Notes under the pieces: generated by a model
What the model saw: the letters and a program-made list of their open reading frames with translations, nothing else
What the model was told of the DNA's origin: nothing
The model's database searches: none
Translations under genes and position numbers: made by a program
DNA from: Ophioderma brevispina
Lineage: Eukaryota; Echinodermata; Ophiuroidea; Amphilepidida; Ophiodermatidae
Reading direction: 5' to 3'
Length of the DNA: 64,000 nt
Assembly (NCBI GenBank): GCA_023653785.1
Contig: JAMKCH010036026.1
Span: forward strand, 1-64,000
Shown: positions 33,322 to 44,640 of the stretch, one piece after another
How the letters are laid out: every line of letters starts with the position of its first letter
Position numbering within the stretch: the first letter of the stretch is position 1

Positions 33322-35003
33322 TATGAGGCCTATCACAAACCACAACGGCAGGCGACACTAGACCGCAATGCATTTTTTGTTATGGTGTGGTAATTCAGCT
33401 GAGATCAACTAAGATCAACTTGCCCCTTTCTTCATTGCAGCTACCATTTTTTTATCTTGGTAGATTATTATGGCATTAATTCTGCAATTAAAAAATGTAC
33501 TGTAGAAGAGATTGGTGATTCACAACACAGAATAATGTAAATGGAAAGGAATGTTTTGACAGCATTTGTGGAGGATAATATCTTGGTTGAGTTCATTCCA
33601 ACTGCAAACATCAGGCAGTGAATGTCAAAGCAATTATCGCAACGACTAAATGCATTTAGCAGATGCATTTAGGGAAACGCACCTTCTTCTTAGTAGATTT
33701 CAATTTGGAAAGAGACAAGTGTTATAATGGAACTGGTGTCATGAAAGCAACTAAAGAGCGATTCCCACAATGAAGTTGCAAAATAAATTGCTTCTCTTTA
33801 TCTCGAACAAACAAAAGTAGGATCGTTTCTGCCATGTTTCACTTGTTCAGGCAGGCTGCAGATGTCTTGAACGAGTTTAGCTTTAAGCACCTTTGTTTGC
33901 ACACAGAGCTCAAATTTTGTGGATCATTTGGGTCTAACACAATGCTGTAAAAACACTTGTATCATTTTGCATAGCTGAATCTGAGAGATAATATACTGGG
34001 CAGTGTTGTAAAATAGCTACTTTTGCCAATTACCATTTCAAATCAAGAAAAAAGCAAAAAGCAGACATATTTTAATATTTAAAATATATGAAAATATTAT
34101 GTTGAATTTATATGTAACTTTTAAGTTTGAATTACTTCCTTACTTGTCAATCTTCTCATTTTCACATTGCAGTAAACTTGGGTTTTTTGTCAAATACAGA
34201 CACAAAAGGGAGTGTCTGTCATATCTCATGTATGAACCTAGATGCAATATTTTTACTCTTAATTGAAATGTGTCCCCAGATTTTCTTTTGTGGATGTGTG
34301 ATGTTTGGCATACAAGGGAAACACATGTTCTGGAATTGAAAATCCTACCAGACCATTTGGCAACAATGCGTCTTCAACTTGCTCTTGTGCTGTGAAATGA
34401 TTTTAAATTTTGTTCTAATTCAATTTCCATCAAAAAATAATACACATTGCAGTTTATTTTCAACCAATATGCTTTAGAAGTCAAAATATTGGCTGAGATA
34501 TCATGTGAGAATGGTGATGTGTGTCACTGTGCAAAATGAGATGTTAAGTATCCTACAATTTTCATCAAAGTGCAATTACCGTGATGCCTCATGCAGCAGT
34601 GGGTGGGTTAACATCCAATCACAGTTGCCTATGTTTTACTTTTCTTGACATATTTAGTTTCTGTGTGCCATATTGAACCTGATGTCCCGATACACGCTGC
34701 TGCGCCCACTCGTCAGACGATTCGGGATAAATTTGCGACTAAAATTGGTCAAATTTGATGTTTGGGTAAATAGCCAAAAGCAAGTGTGCTCATCTGGTTA
34801 AAAACTAATCTAATATTTGAAATGTTGAGGTATGTAGCAAAATAATAAATCATGGTTTTCTTAGAGCTCTTTCCATTTTGTGAAGTTTGGTATCTAGAAT
34901 TTGCTCTTTTAGTGTCATTTTAGGTTATCAATGTTTAAGTGATATATGTTTGTTACGCTGATTAATTGCAAAACATCAAAACACATCAAAACTACTCATG
35001 GGC
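33322..35003. other. Intergenic sequence, nothing recognised
   Basis: AT-rich, with no exon-like frame. Frames of 66-70 codons lack motifs. Confidence 0.35.
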
Positions 35004-35384
35004 TTAAAGGCTGACTCAGGGATTTTGAAATATAATATTTTGGCGTATTTATTAAAAATAGTCAACTATAACTGAAGATAGTCAGGTAACCGTAAAACGC
35101 TCAATTCCAACGTTTGAGATGAATCAGATTTTTCGTTTTGATGTATTAAATACATTTATGAGTAGTATAACAGTACCATAGGACACAGTGTATAATCAAA
35201 ATTCTGGATCCGGAATTTTATTACGAAGATGTTATTTTCTCCATGAAGGAGACAAATTTGAGCTTGGCTCTTTCACACAGTGAATATTAATGTTGACAAG
35301 CATTATATACCAAAAATAAAAGACAACATATATATTAAAAAATTAAGGGTGCCATCCCCAGGATATCTCTGAGTCAGCTTTTAA
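35004..35384. mobile_element. TTAA-flanked MITE, GGCTGACTCAGGGAT family
   Basis: TTAA-AGGCTGACTCAGGGATTT at the left is mirrored by GGATATCTCTGAGTCAGCTT-TTAA at the right (381 bp). It is AT-rich inside, with no coding capacity. Confidence 0.8.
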
Positions 35385-35888
35385 CAACAATGATGTGAAC
35401 ATGCCTTATGTTATTTCCCAAAATTGAGCTGCAATTACTTAAAGGCTATACAAATCAAAATATAAACAAGGACACTCTGGGACAAGAATGTCGGATGGGA
35501 AACCACTTAACTGATGCCCATGATAGCTTCAGCATTAATGACTTTGTCAATGCCATTGCATCATCAATGATTTACTTTGCAATCAGAAATTGTTAGCAGC
35601 TTGCACTGTTCTCTGTTTTTAAGTGATCTATTTATAGCCTTGTCCATTAACATGTTATAATCAGCACCCAAAAGAACATGTATTGTCCATTATACCTTAA
35701 ATGTACTGTGAAAACTGCTTATCAGTCATTAGGACGATGCGAGTAGTTAGTATTTTGACTTTACGTGTTTGAACAGACCAAAAACATTTATGCTGTGATT
35801 TTTTTTGTATTTCTTAGAAAAAATTTGTATGTAGAGAAATCCATAGTTTCAATACAATGCAAAATTGAGCAACAAATATGGGGATGTC

Positions 35889-36042
35889 CAGGGGCGTACC
35901 CAGGCCTTGAGGACCTTGGACTTGGAGTGCAGTCCGGGTTGGGGGAGGGAGCTCTGATAAGTAAAAATAAGCTGATTTTATATAATTTTTTGAAACCCCC
36001 CAGGGTGCGCGCGCTGCCTCCGTACCCCGGCTGGGTACGCAG
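35889..36042. mobile_element. hAT-like MITE with near-perfect 8-bp duplication
   Basis: CAGGGGCGTACCCAGG at the left is mirrored by CTGGGTACGCAGAG at the right, with a second internal pair (CCCCAGGG…). Flanks are GGGATGTC (35,881-35,888) and AGGATGTC (36,043-36,050), an 8-bp duplication with one change. The 103-codon + frame across it ends inside flanking DNA and is not a gene. Confidence 0.7.
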
Positions 36043-36199
36043 AGGATGTCTTGATATAGAGAGTGTAACTTTTTAAATCCATTATGTGAGGTGGGTAAAC
36101 AAAATGCAAATTTTACTTTGATCTAACTTTTGTTGTAGAAGTGCTAGTACATGTAAATATCAAATTAGGCTCTTGAATTCAGTCCCAGTACATTCATAC

Positions 36200-36515
36200 T
36201 TCTGCTGCACTGCATTGCAGTGCACACTGCAGTATTTTGTTACTTCTGCTGCCCTCTTTAAAATTGGTTTACTGCAGGTCAACTCAGGTCAGTGCAGGCC
36301 ACAGGTTGTAGTATGTCACAGTAAACTTGCAAAGGTTTGCAGTAAAAACATTTCATAATTGGTGTACTGCACCGTACTGCATCTTGATCCATCACCAGTA
36401 CATGCATTTTAACTTCATTGCAGCACTGGAATGTGCAGTACAGTATATGAGGACATAATTCAAGTAATTGCAGTAATGATTTTGGCAAATGCAGTAAAAT
36501 ATGAACAGACCTTAA
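36200..36515. repeat. TGCAGT/ACTGCA-rich block
   Basis: More than a dozen TGCAGT, ACTGCA or CAGTNCA words occur in about 300 bp, including the near-palindrome CACTGCATTGCAGTG at 36,208. The terminal phrase TGCAGTAAAATATGAACAGA (36,490) recurs exactly at 36,819. The DNA between them (about 36,550-36,818) starts with TTAAAGGGAAGATATCCTAC and may be an insertion. Confidence 0.6.
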
Positions 36516-36844
36516 GACAGCGTTCAAGCTTTGACTTACGTTTGGTGGATAGAATGGTGGAAACTTAAAGGGAAGATATCCTACTCAAAATACCATTTTC
36601 TAGGGTGAAATTTTGTGTAGAAACTGAATCTGAAATAAAAATGCATAATTATTAACAGGAAAATTTTTCCCATAGCACTGTACAGGCATATTTCTGCCCG
36701 AAGTCCTCAAATTTGAGCAAAAATCGGCCGCAAAAAAAAAAAAAATCCTTCAAAACTGGGTCTCTCAGGGCTAAACAAATATAAACTTGCTCTAGAGGGA
36801 GGTCTTGGCTATAGCAAGTGCAGTAAAATATGAACAGACCTTAA

Positions 36845-37775
36845 AAGAAACCTGTATGTTGTTTAACATGGAACAAATTTTGCAAGTTTTATTTTTCTTT
36901 TGAAAAAAAATAACTTGATTAATACACCTACAAGAATAGTTAAAAGAAATAGGTCAAATTAAAATGGGAAATTTAGAGCTCTCCCTATATTTAAACAGCT
37001 CTTGCTAATTTCAAAAGTTGTTGTACAAGACCCAATTTACTTTAGTGAATGAAGCAAAATGGGTCTGTGTGCCCATTTCATTTAATCCTTTCATCACACC
37101 GTCCGCTTGAGTTCTATAAGCTGATACATTAGCAAAGCAATGTATGTGGTCGCAACAGCATCATTTCGTCTTTGGTAAGCACATTGCAATGAAAATAAAA
37201 TACATAAGTCTGAAAGGATGTGGAATCTTCTTTTAAGATTAGCATCAAAGATGTATTATGCTAGTAATACACCCTAAGGCACTTCCGTCTGGCGTTTGAG
37301 GCCATCAGAAGGGTAGTAACTCATCAGAGATCTTGAGGCTAGAGCAGCATATAGCGCTATGCTATGTAACATGCGTCAGTTATGATTTTGTGTGCCCAAT
37401 GTGTCCTAACAATGTAGCAAATCCAGGGACAGCATTATAGAAGTATAGATCGGAGTTGTCAGAGAAATGTTTGTATTAAGACATGCTAGGCAGTGTAGAT
37501 ACAATGTCATTGCTGGTCAGACAGTAGATGGGCTTTCAGATTTGGTAATTTTAGAGATCATCGAGGGGTATTTTAGTGAATATCAGTGAAGATCTTGTTT
37601 TGTTGGGTTGAGTTTGTTATCAGTGTCCCAATATTGCTTTCAAATGTTTTAGTGGTCAGCAGTTTCAATCCAAATGCAACTTGCCCCAAAACAGTGTGCC
37701 ATAAACTTGATTCCCCTTAAAATTAGCTCACAAACCTGTTTTCAATGGTGAGGTGAATGTTAGGGTGTACATTTA
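36845..37775. other. Intergenic sequence, nothing recognised
   Basis: No exon-like frame and no repeat partner noticed. Confidence 0.35.
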
Positions 37776-37960
37776 GAGAATAAAGGTATTTTTTTAGCCT
37801 TTGCCTTGTATCTATCATGTCATATCACACGGGCGACAGCATTATCATAAGTTGAACAACAAGGTGCAGCCGAGTCGTATTACACTAAAATAGTGCTGTT
37901 GCCTGTGTGATATGACACGATAGATACACGGCAGAGGCTAAAAACAATACCTTTATTCTC
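37776..37960. mobile_element. Foldback MITE with 68-bp arms
   Basis: GAGAATAAAGGTATT … CATATCACACGGGCGACAGC (37,776-37,842) is mirrored at 37,893-37,960, with roughly 85-90% matching arms and a 50-base loop. A fragment of the same arm (GTGCCATATCACACGGCC) recurs at about 38,075. Confidence 0.8.
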
Positions 37961-38105
37961 ATTCTTTAACACATTATTCAAAATAAGAGGCTATATTGGT
38001 AACATATTACTGAAATTGTGATAGATTTTACCCACGAACTACGTATGCATAGCGAATTGATGCATACGCACTGTGCCATATCACACGGCCAAGAACCATG
38101 AAATT

Positions 38106-39574
38106 GCCGTACACAAATAAAGGTTGCTTTAGCTATCCACCAATTTGGCAATGCATTGAATGGTGGTTTTGTGGAGAGAACTTCCAATAAACATTGCAGG
38201 CCGTTAATAAATGGGATGTGAAAAGATATACTTGGATTTTTTTTCAGTACTAGGGGATGTCAAGCACTGCTCTGTGCAGGTAAAAAAGGTACAAGATGCT
38301 GTTTGCTTCATGTGCAGTTCCTACTAGTGTTGGTGAATAATTGAGACAGGTCAAGAATATTAGGGTGCCCCAGATATAAATGAAAAGGCAAAACAGACAG
38401 GTGAGAAACCCTTGAAATATCTTTGAATTTGATCAGCCTGTGAACCCTTCAGTGGTCAGTTTGTATGCTTGAAAATTCAACGGTATAGGAATTTTGTTTC
38501 ACTTTGAATTTGAGGGTGATTTGGAAACAGAAGAACTTTCAGCTCATAATAAAAGCTTGGAAAATGCCAGAGCGAGTTTTCCCATGGGTTTGTTTTTCCT
38601 CGACTGAAATTGAATGTCAAGTGTATTTTGCGCTGTCAGGGTAAAGAATGCTTGCGAGTGTGTTAATCTGTTACTGATTGTAAGCAACGTGGCTCTTTCG
38701 GTCAATTTGAATGGCTAAAACTGCATGAAGATGATGATATTGAAATTCTTGTAAGTGGGAACCCCAGATTTTGTGATAGGTGTGCACCTCTGTATGAATA
38801 TTCATGCATATTATGGGATGGTGTTGAGTTTGATGAATCATTGAACATCAGTTGATTTTGGGTTTTTCCATATTCCATCCTCCACTGTTGTGTTTTGCTC
38901 AGATCTCCCACCACTTAAGTTCAGGGTATTAGTGAAGCTAGAGTACACCCAATCATCATTATGCACAAATGAGGGACTCGTACATTACACACACAACCGC
39001 ATCAGTCAATGAAATAGCACACGTTGGTGAGATGTGGTGTACCTGTGTAAGGCCCATTAATGCCGCAATGCAATTACTGTTGCCAGGCAAATTTGCCGAT
39101 CTTGGATGGCTGCTAATGATATTAGGTAAATGAACTTTGGGTAATAATGTCAGTGTTATGTAACTGACAAATTGTGGACTGTGGAATAACCGAACTTGCA
39201 CTTGCAAGCGGTAAATATAGATTTTATTCCGATTTCTCGTAAATGATTAGTAAATGCAAAACCACATTCATCTTTTCAATCGACATGAAGTATTGACCCC
39301 AAGACCTCTTGGTTACCTGACTGCTTCCATCACAAAGTATGACACTAAATTTTGTGAATGGATAACAAAATATAAAAAAAGTAATGGATAATCGATGCAA
39401 CTGACCAGTGACATTTTTTAATTAAAAACAACACTGACCTTACATACTCATGCATTTATGTAGAGCAAATATGGATCCCTCACTTATAACACCTCAATAA
39501 CACCTCACTTTATATAATAACAGTAAAATAACACCTGTATAGAGCCAATCTTTATATGCATCCAGTAGTCATGT
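38106..39574. other. Intergenic sequence; one conserved-looking patch
   Basis: No gene recognised. The patch 38,990-39,190 is single-copy-looking and has several homeodomain-like cores (GGCCCATTAATGCCGCAATG, GCTGCTAATGATATTAGG). It may be a regulatory element, which only cross-species alignment could show. Confidence 0.25.
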
Positions 39575-39690
39575 TGCAGGTGGCCTGAAGAGGTCAAAAG
39601 GTCATTTGGTGTCGAGTTCAAATGTGCCAGGTGCCGAGTTGTTTGATGACCGCACTGTTCGAGAACTGCCTTGTTTTCTTAAATTGTTCC
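39575..39690. mobile_element. Fragment related to the 3' side of the 31.5-33 kb AGGTCA element
   Basis: AGAGGTCAAAAGGTCATTTG is followed by GTTCGAGAACTGCCTTGTT, which matches GTTCGAGAACCGCCTTGTT at 33,013-33,031 with one difference. The AGGTCA pair here is spaced by two bases (DR2). Confidence 0.5.
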
Positions 39691-41435
39691 CCATATAAAG
39701 GATTCTGTGAAAACCAAGGTGTTTTGTTAAAAAAATCAACCCATTGGAGTGGCACATCCCTGTATGCTTTATATGTGAGTAAAATGCTTATTGCCATACT
39801 ATGACTCTCTGTAAGATTTATATATTTCAATTAGCTAAACAAATATAGGTTAGGTCACACCTTAGTAACACAAGTACTTTGAGGTCGTGCATTAATTTGA
39901 TTTCCTTGACGATAACTATTAGAACAAGCACCTTTTTATTAGAAGCTATGCAAGATTGAAGTGAAGTCTTAACCTCTACACAAAAAGTAGATGATATGGT
40001 ACCCCGTATTGGGACGCAAAAACAACCACAGCTCAGCCAGGTTGTAGAATAGTATAGTTGCATTCTCAATCCATCAGGATATGCTCCGCTGTCTGCCATT
40101 TTTTCTATTTCCTTAATTAAGGGGTCATTTGCTTAATTGCATTCAGGTATCCATGGTTAATCTATATAGCCTTTTAATTAGAAATACTCAACTCCTAGTT
40201 ATTATGTTTCCGGTTCATTGGTCAGGAGGCACTCTTTGAATAAAAATTATCGAATGGGTCTTGCCAGAGGGTGTTTTGAATCAAACTCCCAGAATGCGAT
40301 GCAATATGCTGCCTATTACCGTACTCTGCTAACGCAAGTCAGAACTTGGATAGTGTTTTAGAAACTACAAGAAGGCTTCAGATCATGCTAATTCCCTAAG
40401 TACTAGCACCTTGTAAGCTAAAAAAAAATATTTCCTTTAAACAATCAGGATTTGTTATGTGTTAAGAATAGGATTTATGTGGGATCACATGACCTTATTG
40501 AAGTGAAATTTCCACAAAACTTGCATGCTTGTGGTTGTGGGATGACTCAATACACCCTCTGGGGTCTGTGAAGACTAATGCAAGTTGGGATCGAGGTATT
40601 TTATCTTAGAGGGACTATTCAGATAAAAGTGAAGTGTTCTGAAGTTCTTTGCAAAGTTCCAACAGAGATTATATCCAGGTGTACTTCAAGAAGGCAACCC
40701 AACAGCAACAATTGGTACACCCTAAGGACCCTGTTCCCAAGGAACTTAACCTGGAGTTACGTACTCTATTATCCCCTTTGGATCATATGACCAAGTGCAT
40801 ATTGGTGAAACAGGCTGATCATTGAAAACAAAGAAAACCGATGACCACCAAATTTGATTTGGATTGTAACCATGTTGGTAAATACCTATTTACTGAAATG
40901 AAGATATTGTGGCATTTCATGTGTTCCTGAAAGAAAATTTCAGGCATAGTATCATGTGTTTTATTTTTTTTTGTATGGAAAAAAGCATGGTGCAAGTTGG
41001 TGCAAAGAGGTGTATATTAGTCCCCAAATACATGATGTATGAAGAGAGATAACATTAGTCATTCATTTGAAACATCGTGGTTTGTTTTGCCCCTTCGATC
41101 AGCAGAACCCTCAGTATGAGTATGTGGAATTTTTGTGAGGTAATGCTGTGTTTGCTAGTAATGACGACTTTCTATGCAAAGCTACCGGAAGGCTAGAGGA
41201 AAGAAGGAAACATTGTCTTATTACTCTTTCTAAATTAACTCAAACCATCTTGACAAGTCAAATATAAATTTTCATTATGTACAATTTTTCAATTATTTCT
41301 ATTGATTACAAGAGAAATATAATTATGTGAGTGATGCATTTGTTTTTGCTCACACTGTACAAGAGGATACACTGTTGCCTAGCAAACATCTCTTGAATAA
41401 TAGTTGCATACATGCAATTAGGCAAATGAACCCTG
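39691..41435. other. Intergenic sequence, nothing recognised
   Basis: AT-rich, with frames up to 90 codons and no motifs. Confidence 0.35.
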
Positions 41436-41660
41436 TCTTATAGGGCGTTTTACACTTGGCAAAATCGTCATCGCATTCACTTAGGTCGTAATTGAATTCA
41501 TTTCCGTGATGAATGTAAACAGGTACAGTCGTAATTAGGACGTAATTCAAAAAGTCGAATTGCAATGATGACTATATCATCATTCATTTGAGGTGAATTC
41601 AAATAAGTTGTAAATTGTATAATTACGACTTTTTTTAGTGTAAACGAAAGTCCGTTATCG
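41436..41660. mobile_element. Probable MITE with GCGTTTTACACT termini
   Basis: AGGGCGTTTTACACTTGGC at the left is mirrored by TTAGTGTAAACGAAAGTCC at the right. The interior contains reiterated GTCGTAATT words in both orientations (41,487, 41,528, 41,623). The termini are imperfect and no target duplication was identified. Confidence 0.45.
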
Positions 41661-43387
41661 CTTTCACAGTTTACCAAGCACAATACCTGACCTTGAAGTC
41701 GTCACACCTTCCGGCTATCACCCAGCAACCCCAAAACCCCCGTTTCATTCATTTTTCTGAATACGAATCAAAATCAGTTTAAGTGTAACAACTACAACAC
41801 AAATTAATTTATGCTAATCCTTAGTGTCATTGAAAAAAAAGGGAATTTTGATAACAAGTTTTGCTTAGGGTAATGCCATATTAATTTGGCATATAAATAC
41901 AATATAGGTTAATAATATAATATATGGAGTAGAAATATCCAAGTCTTTTATTGCATTGTAACTCAATACACATGGGTTATAGACATTATACTATTATTTA
42001 TTTGGGGTGAATTCTTTGGCAAATGCAGCAAGTAATTTGAGTGTTAACATTTTGTGCGACTCAAACAATTTTCCAAATGAATCAGCAGTATCGACCTTAG
42101 GTACCGTAATGCCCCATTACGAAAATGACCACTCATCTTATTTGCCCACATTAGCCTGTCTAATGATAGCGTTAACATTTACACAACAGACAATCTCCTA
42201 GGGGTAATTCGTAATACCAAATTGAAGTAAAGTTAATTAATATTGACAGCTTTGCCTAATAGATCTGGTCTTGATGCATGGCCTGAATTGGGCTACCCAT
42301 GGAATTGATTGCTGAACTGTGGAAAGCCAATATATGCAGAGGCTATGTGTGTGCTAACACAGGTTCAGGGTGCTTTCAAGGTAGTTGGAGTTTTCATATT
42401 TTTGTTAATTTCTATTTTGCAAGAGGGACAATTTCTGAGAACTAGTCAATGCTAATCAATTTATTTACTATGCCCTCAAATGGAAAAATGATTAAATTTG
42501 CCAAATTTCTTCCGGCAAAAAGCTTGCTCGTTTGTTTTTTTTTTGTGTGTGTGTGAGAAAATTTCATGAATATTACGAGAAGGAACAATTTGTAAAAATT
42601 AGTTGATGATAATCAATTTCTTTGTTACGAAATTATTAAATTTGCCATAATTTGTTCCAGCAAGTTATTTTTTTTTGGGGGGGTTATATTTTTTTGTTGT
42701 AAATTAAGTTTTTAAACAATTTGTTTATTATTTCCTCTTCAAAAGTGTTTTTTAAATTCTAAACACATTCAGACACATTTAACAGAGTATCTCCATTTAG
42801 CAACATTAACAATTCAAGTTCACCTAGTGATTGCCCAGGTATTGCAAGGAGTCTTCAGTTTTTACTCACTGTAGGCAAATATCACATATCCATTCTGGTT
42901 GTTGCTCTTGCTTTAGTCCTACAAAAAATACCATAAATTTAAGGCCAATAATTAACAAAACTATATGATCATAAATGCAACACTCCATTAAGTCATAGCC
43001 ATTACTAAGAATTTTTACTTGTAATGCAGTATGTGTGTTCTCATCTGATAAATGCTATATTCAATGACCATTCCTTTATTTGTGTGAGTCATTATTTGCA
43101 ATCTAAAGACCCATAGTTTTTCATGGAGCATTCTATAAATTCAGTGTCTGTTATTTTTGCAGTATTAAGAATACAATTTGCTGATTTAGAGCACATTAGA
43201 ATAAGACCGTTGCCAGGTCAACTGGATCACGCTAACTTTGGTAGGAGCCACTGATCACATTGATCACAACACAAAACCTATGGCATATTCGGAACAGGTG
43301 CATGAGCCAAGGCTTGAACCAGTAACCAATGGATACTAACATGCACTACATCAGCGAGTAAGTGCAGGGTTAACTACCGCATGCACC
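41661..43387. other. Intergenic sequence, nothing recognised
   Basis: AT-rich. The stretch 42,420-42,720 shows two loosely similar segments (…AGAACTAGTCAATGCTAATC and AAAATTAGTTGATGATAATC), a diverged direct duplication about 150 bp apart. No coding sequence was found. Confidence 0.35.
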
Positions 43388-43436
43388 CACATGCACACAC
43401 ACACACACACGCACGTGCACGCACACACACACACAC
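43388..43436. repeat. CA microsatellite
   Basis: Imperfect (CA)n interrupted by CGCACGTGCACG. Confidence 0.95.
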
Positions 43437-43799
43437 CATCCTATGTGTTACTCTGCTTACAGTGGATGACACAATAAGAAAGAATTGGTTTGTAATGATT
43501 TGTTACAATTACATCTGAAGACTACATAAAATCATTTGTGACAAAACAAAAGATAAAATAAGATTTTGTGATTTTTTATTGCATCCCACCCAGTGCACAA
43601 TTGCCTTATTCTACCATGCTATCTTTATAGTACATGAATCCAGCCGCCTGTGTAATTGCAGTGTTCATAAAAAAACAAACAATTTATGCCATTGTTTAAA
43701 TTTATTTAAAAAACCCCAATTTAATCAGCCACTCAAAATAGCCCTCTTGAGGCTTTCACAGCAATATTACTTTTGAAATCATATTTGGTTAACAGTTAA

Positions 43800-44640
43800 T
43801 GCCAAGTTCACTCAAGGCCACGCGCATATTGGTTGGTAAATTCCACGGATATACGTCATCCAGGCAGGAGGAGAGGAGCGGTGCGCCCTGGTCGTAATTA
43901 ATTATATTGATGGCAAGGAAGCAATATTGCACACTTAGCCCTGAGAAACACAAGCAAATTACACCCATGAAATTCCACTTGATTATACGCCAGAGACTTC
44001 CTTCTCTGTGTACTAGACACCTTGCATTCTTATCTTTCTTTAACACCAATACTGGCCCAGATATCGACTCATTCGTGCCCTCCAAAGACAAACTCAATTA
44101 TCGACCGAGGGAATCGCGAGCCATGCAGAATGTCACACAAGGACATGGTGCCTCGTTTTTGAGGGCAGTGGGTTATTATCCCACTCGCTGCACACATGCG
44201 TTTGCGTTTAAAAAAGTGCCGCACTATGACATTTCGATAAACATTGATAGTGAAAATACCTCCAGAAAAGCTTTCAAGCTGGTTGACAGTAAATGTACTA
44301 TCTGTATCGCTGCTTTGTCCTAATTCCTCTCTAGCTATACTCAGTCCTGCCAAGAAACCAAATCTGTCGTATTCACCACGCTTAGCCTTCATGTATACAT
44401 TGAATGATGTTCGGGCGCGATTGTGGACTTTAATCATCCTGTTCTATCCATTGACCGAATTTTGTGTTGGTAAATGTGACTTGTGAAGAAGTAAATGCTC
44501 TCAAGTATTTGGACAGTAAATTCATACTGCATGCATGCACACCATCGGAGAATACGCGTGTTCCTTATCCGTCGATGCATTATTGCCGTTTCTATAACCA
44601 GCCGAGTTATCGACAAATATATTCACCTATTTTAGAATGG
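43800..44640. other. ORF-dense, less AT-rich block of unknown role
   Basis: Frames of 138 (+) and 122 (-) codons overlap each other, with 102- and 80-codon frames beside them. This is unusual in this AT-rich window. Neither long frame has a domain I recognise, and neither has convincing splice sites at its ends. It could be an exon on either strand, a conserved non-coding element (it has cores such as CGTAATTAATTATATTGATG) or a recently acquired segment. I cannot choose between these. Confidence 0.3.
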
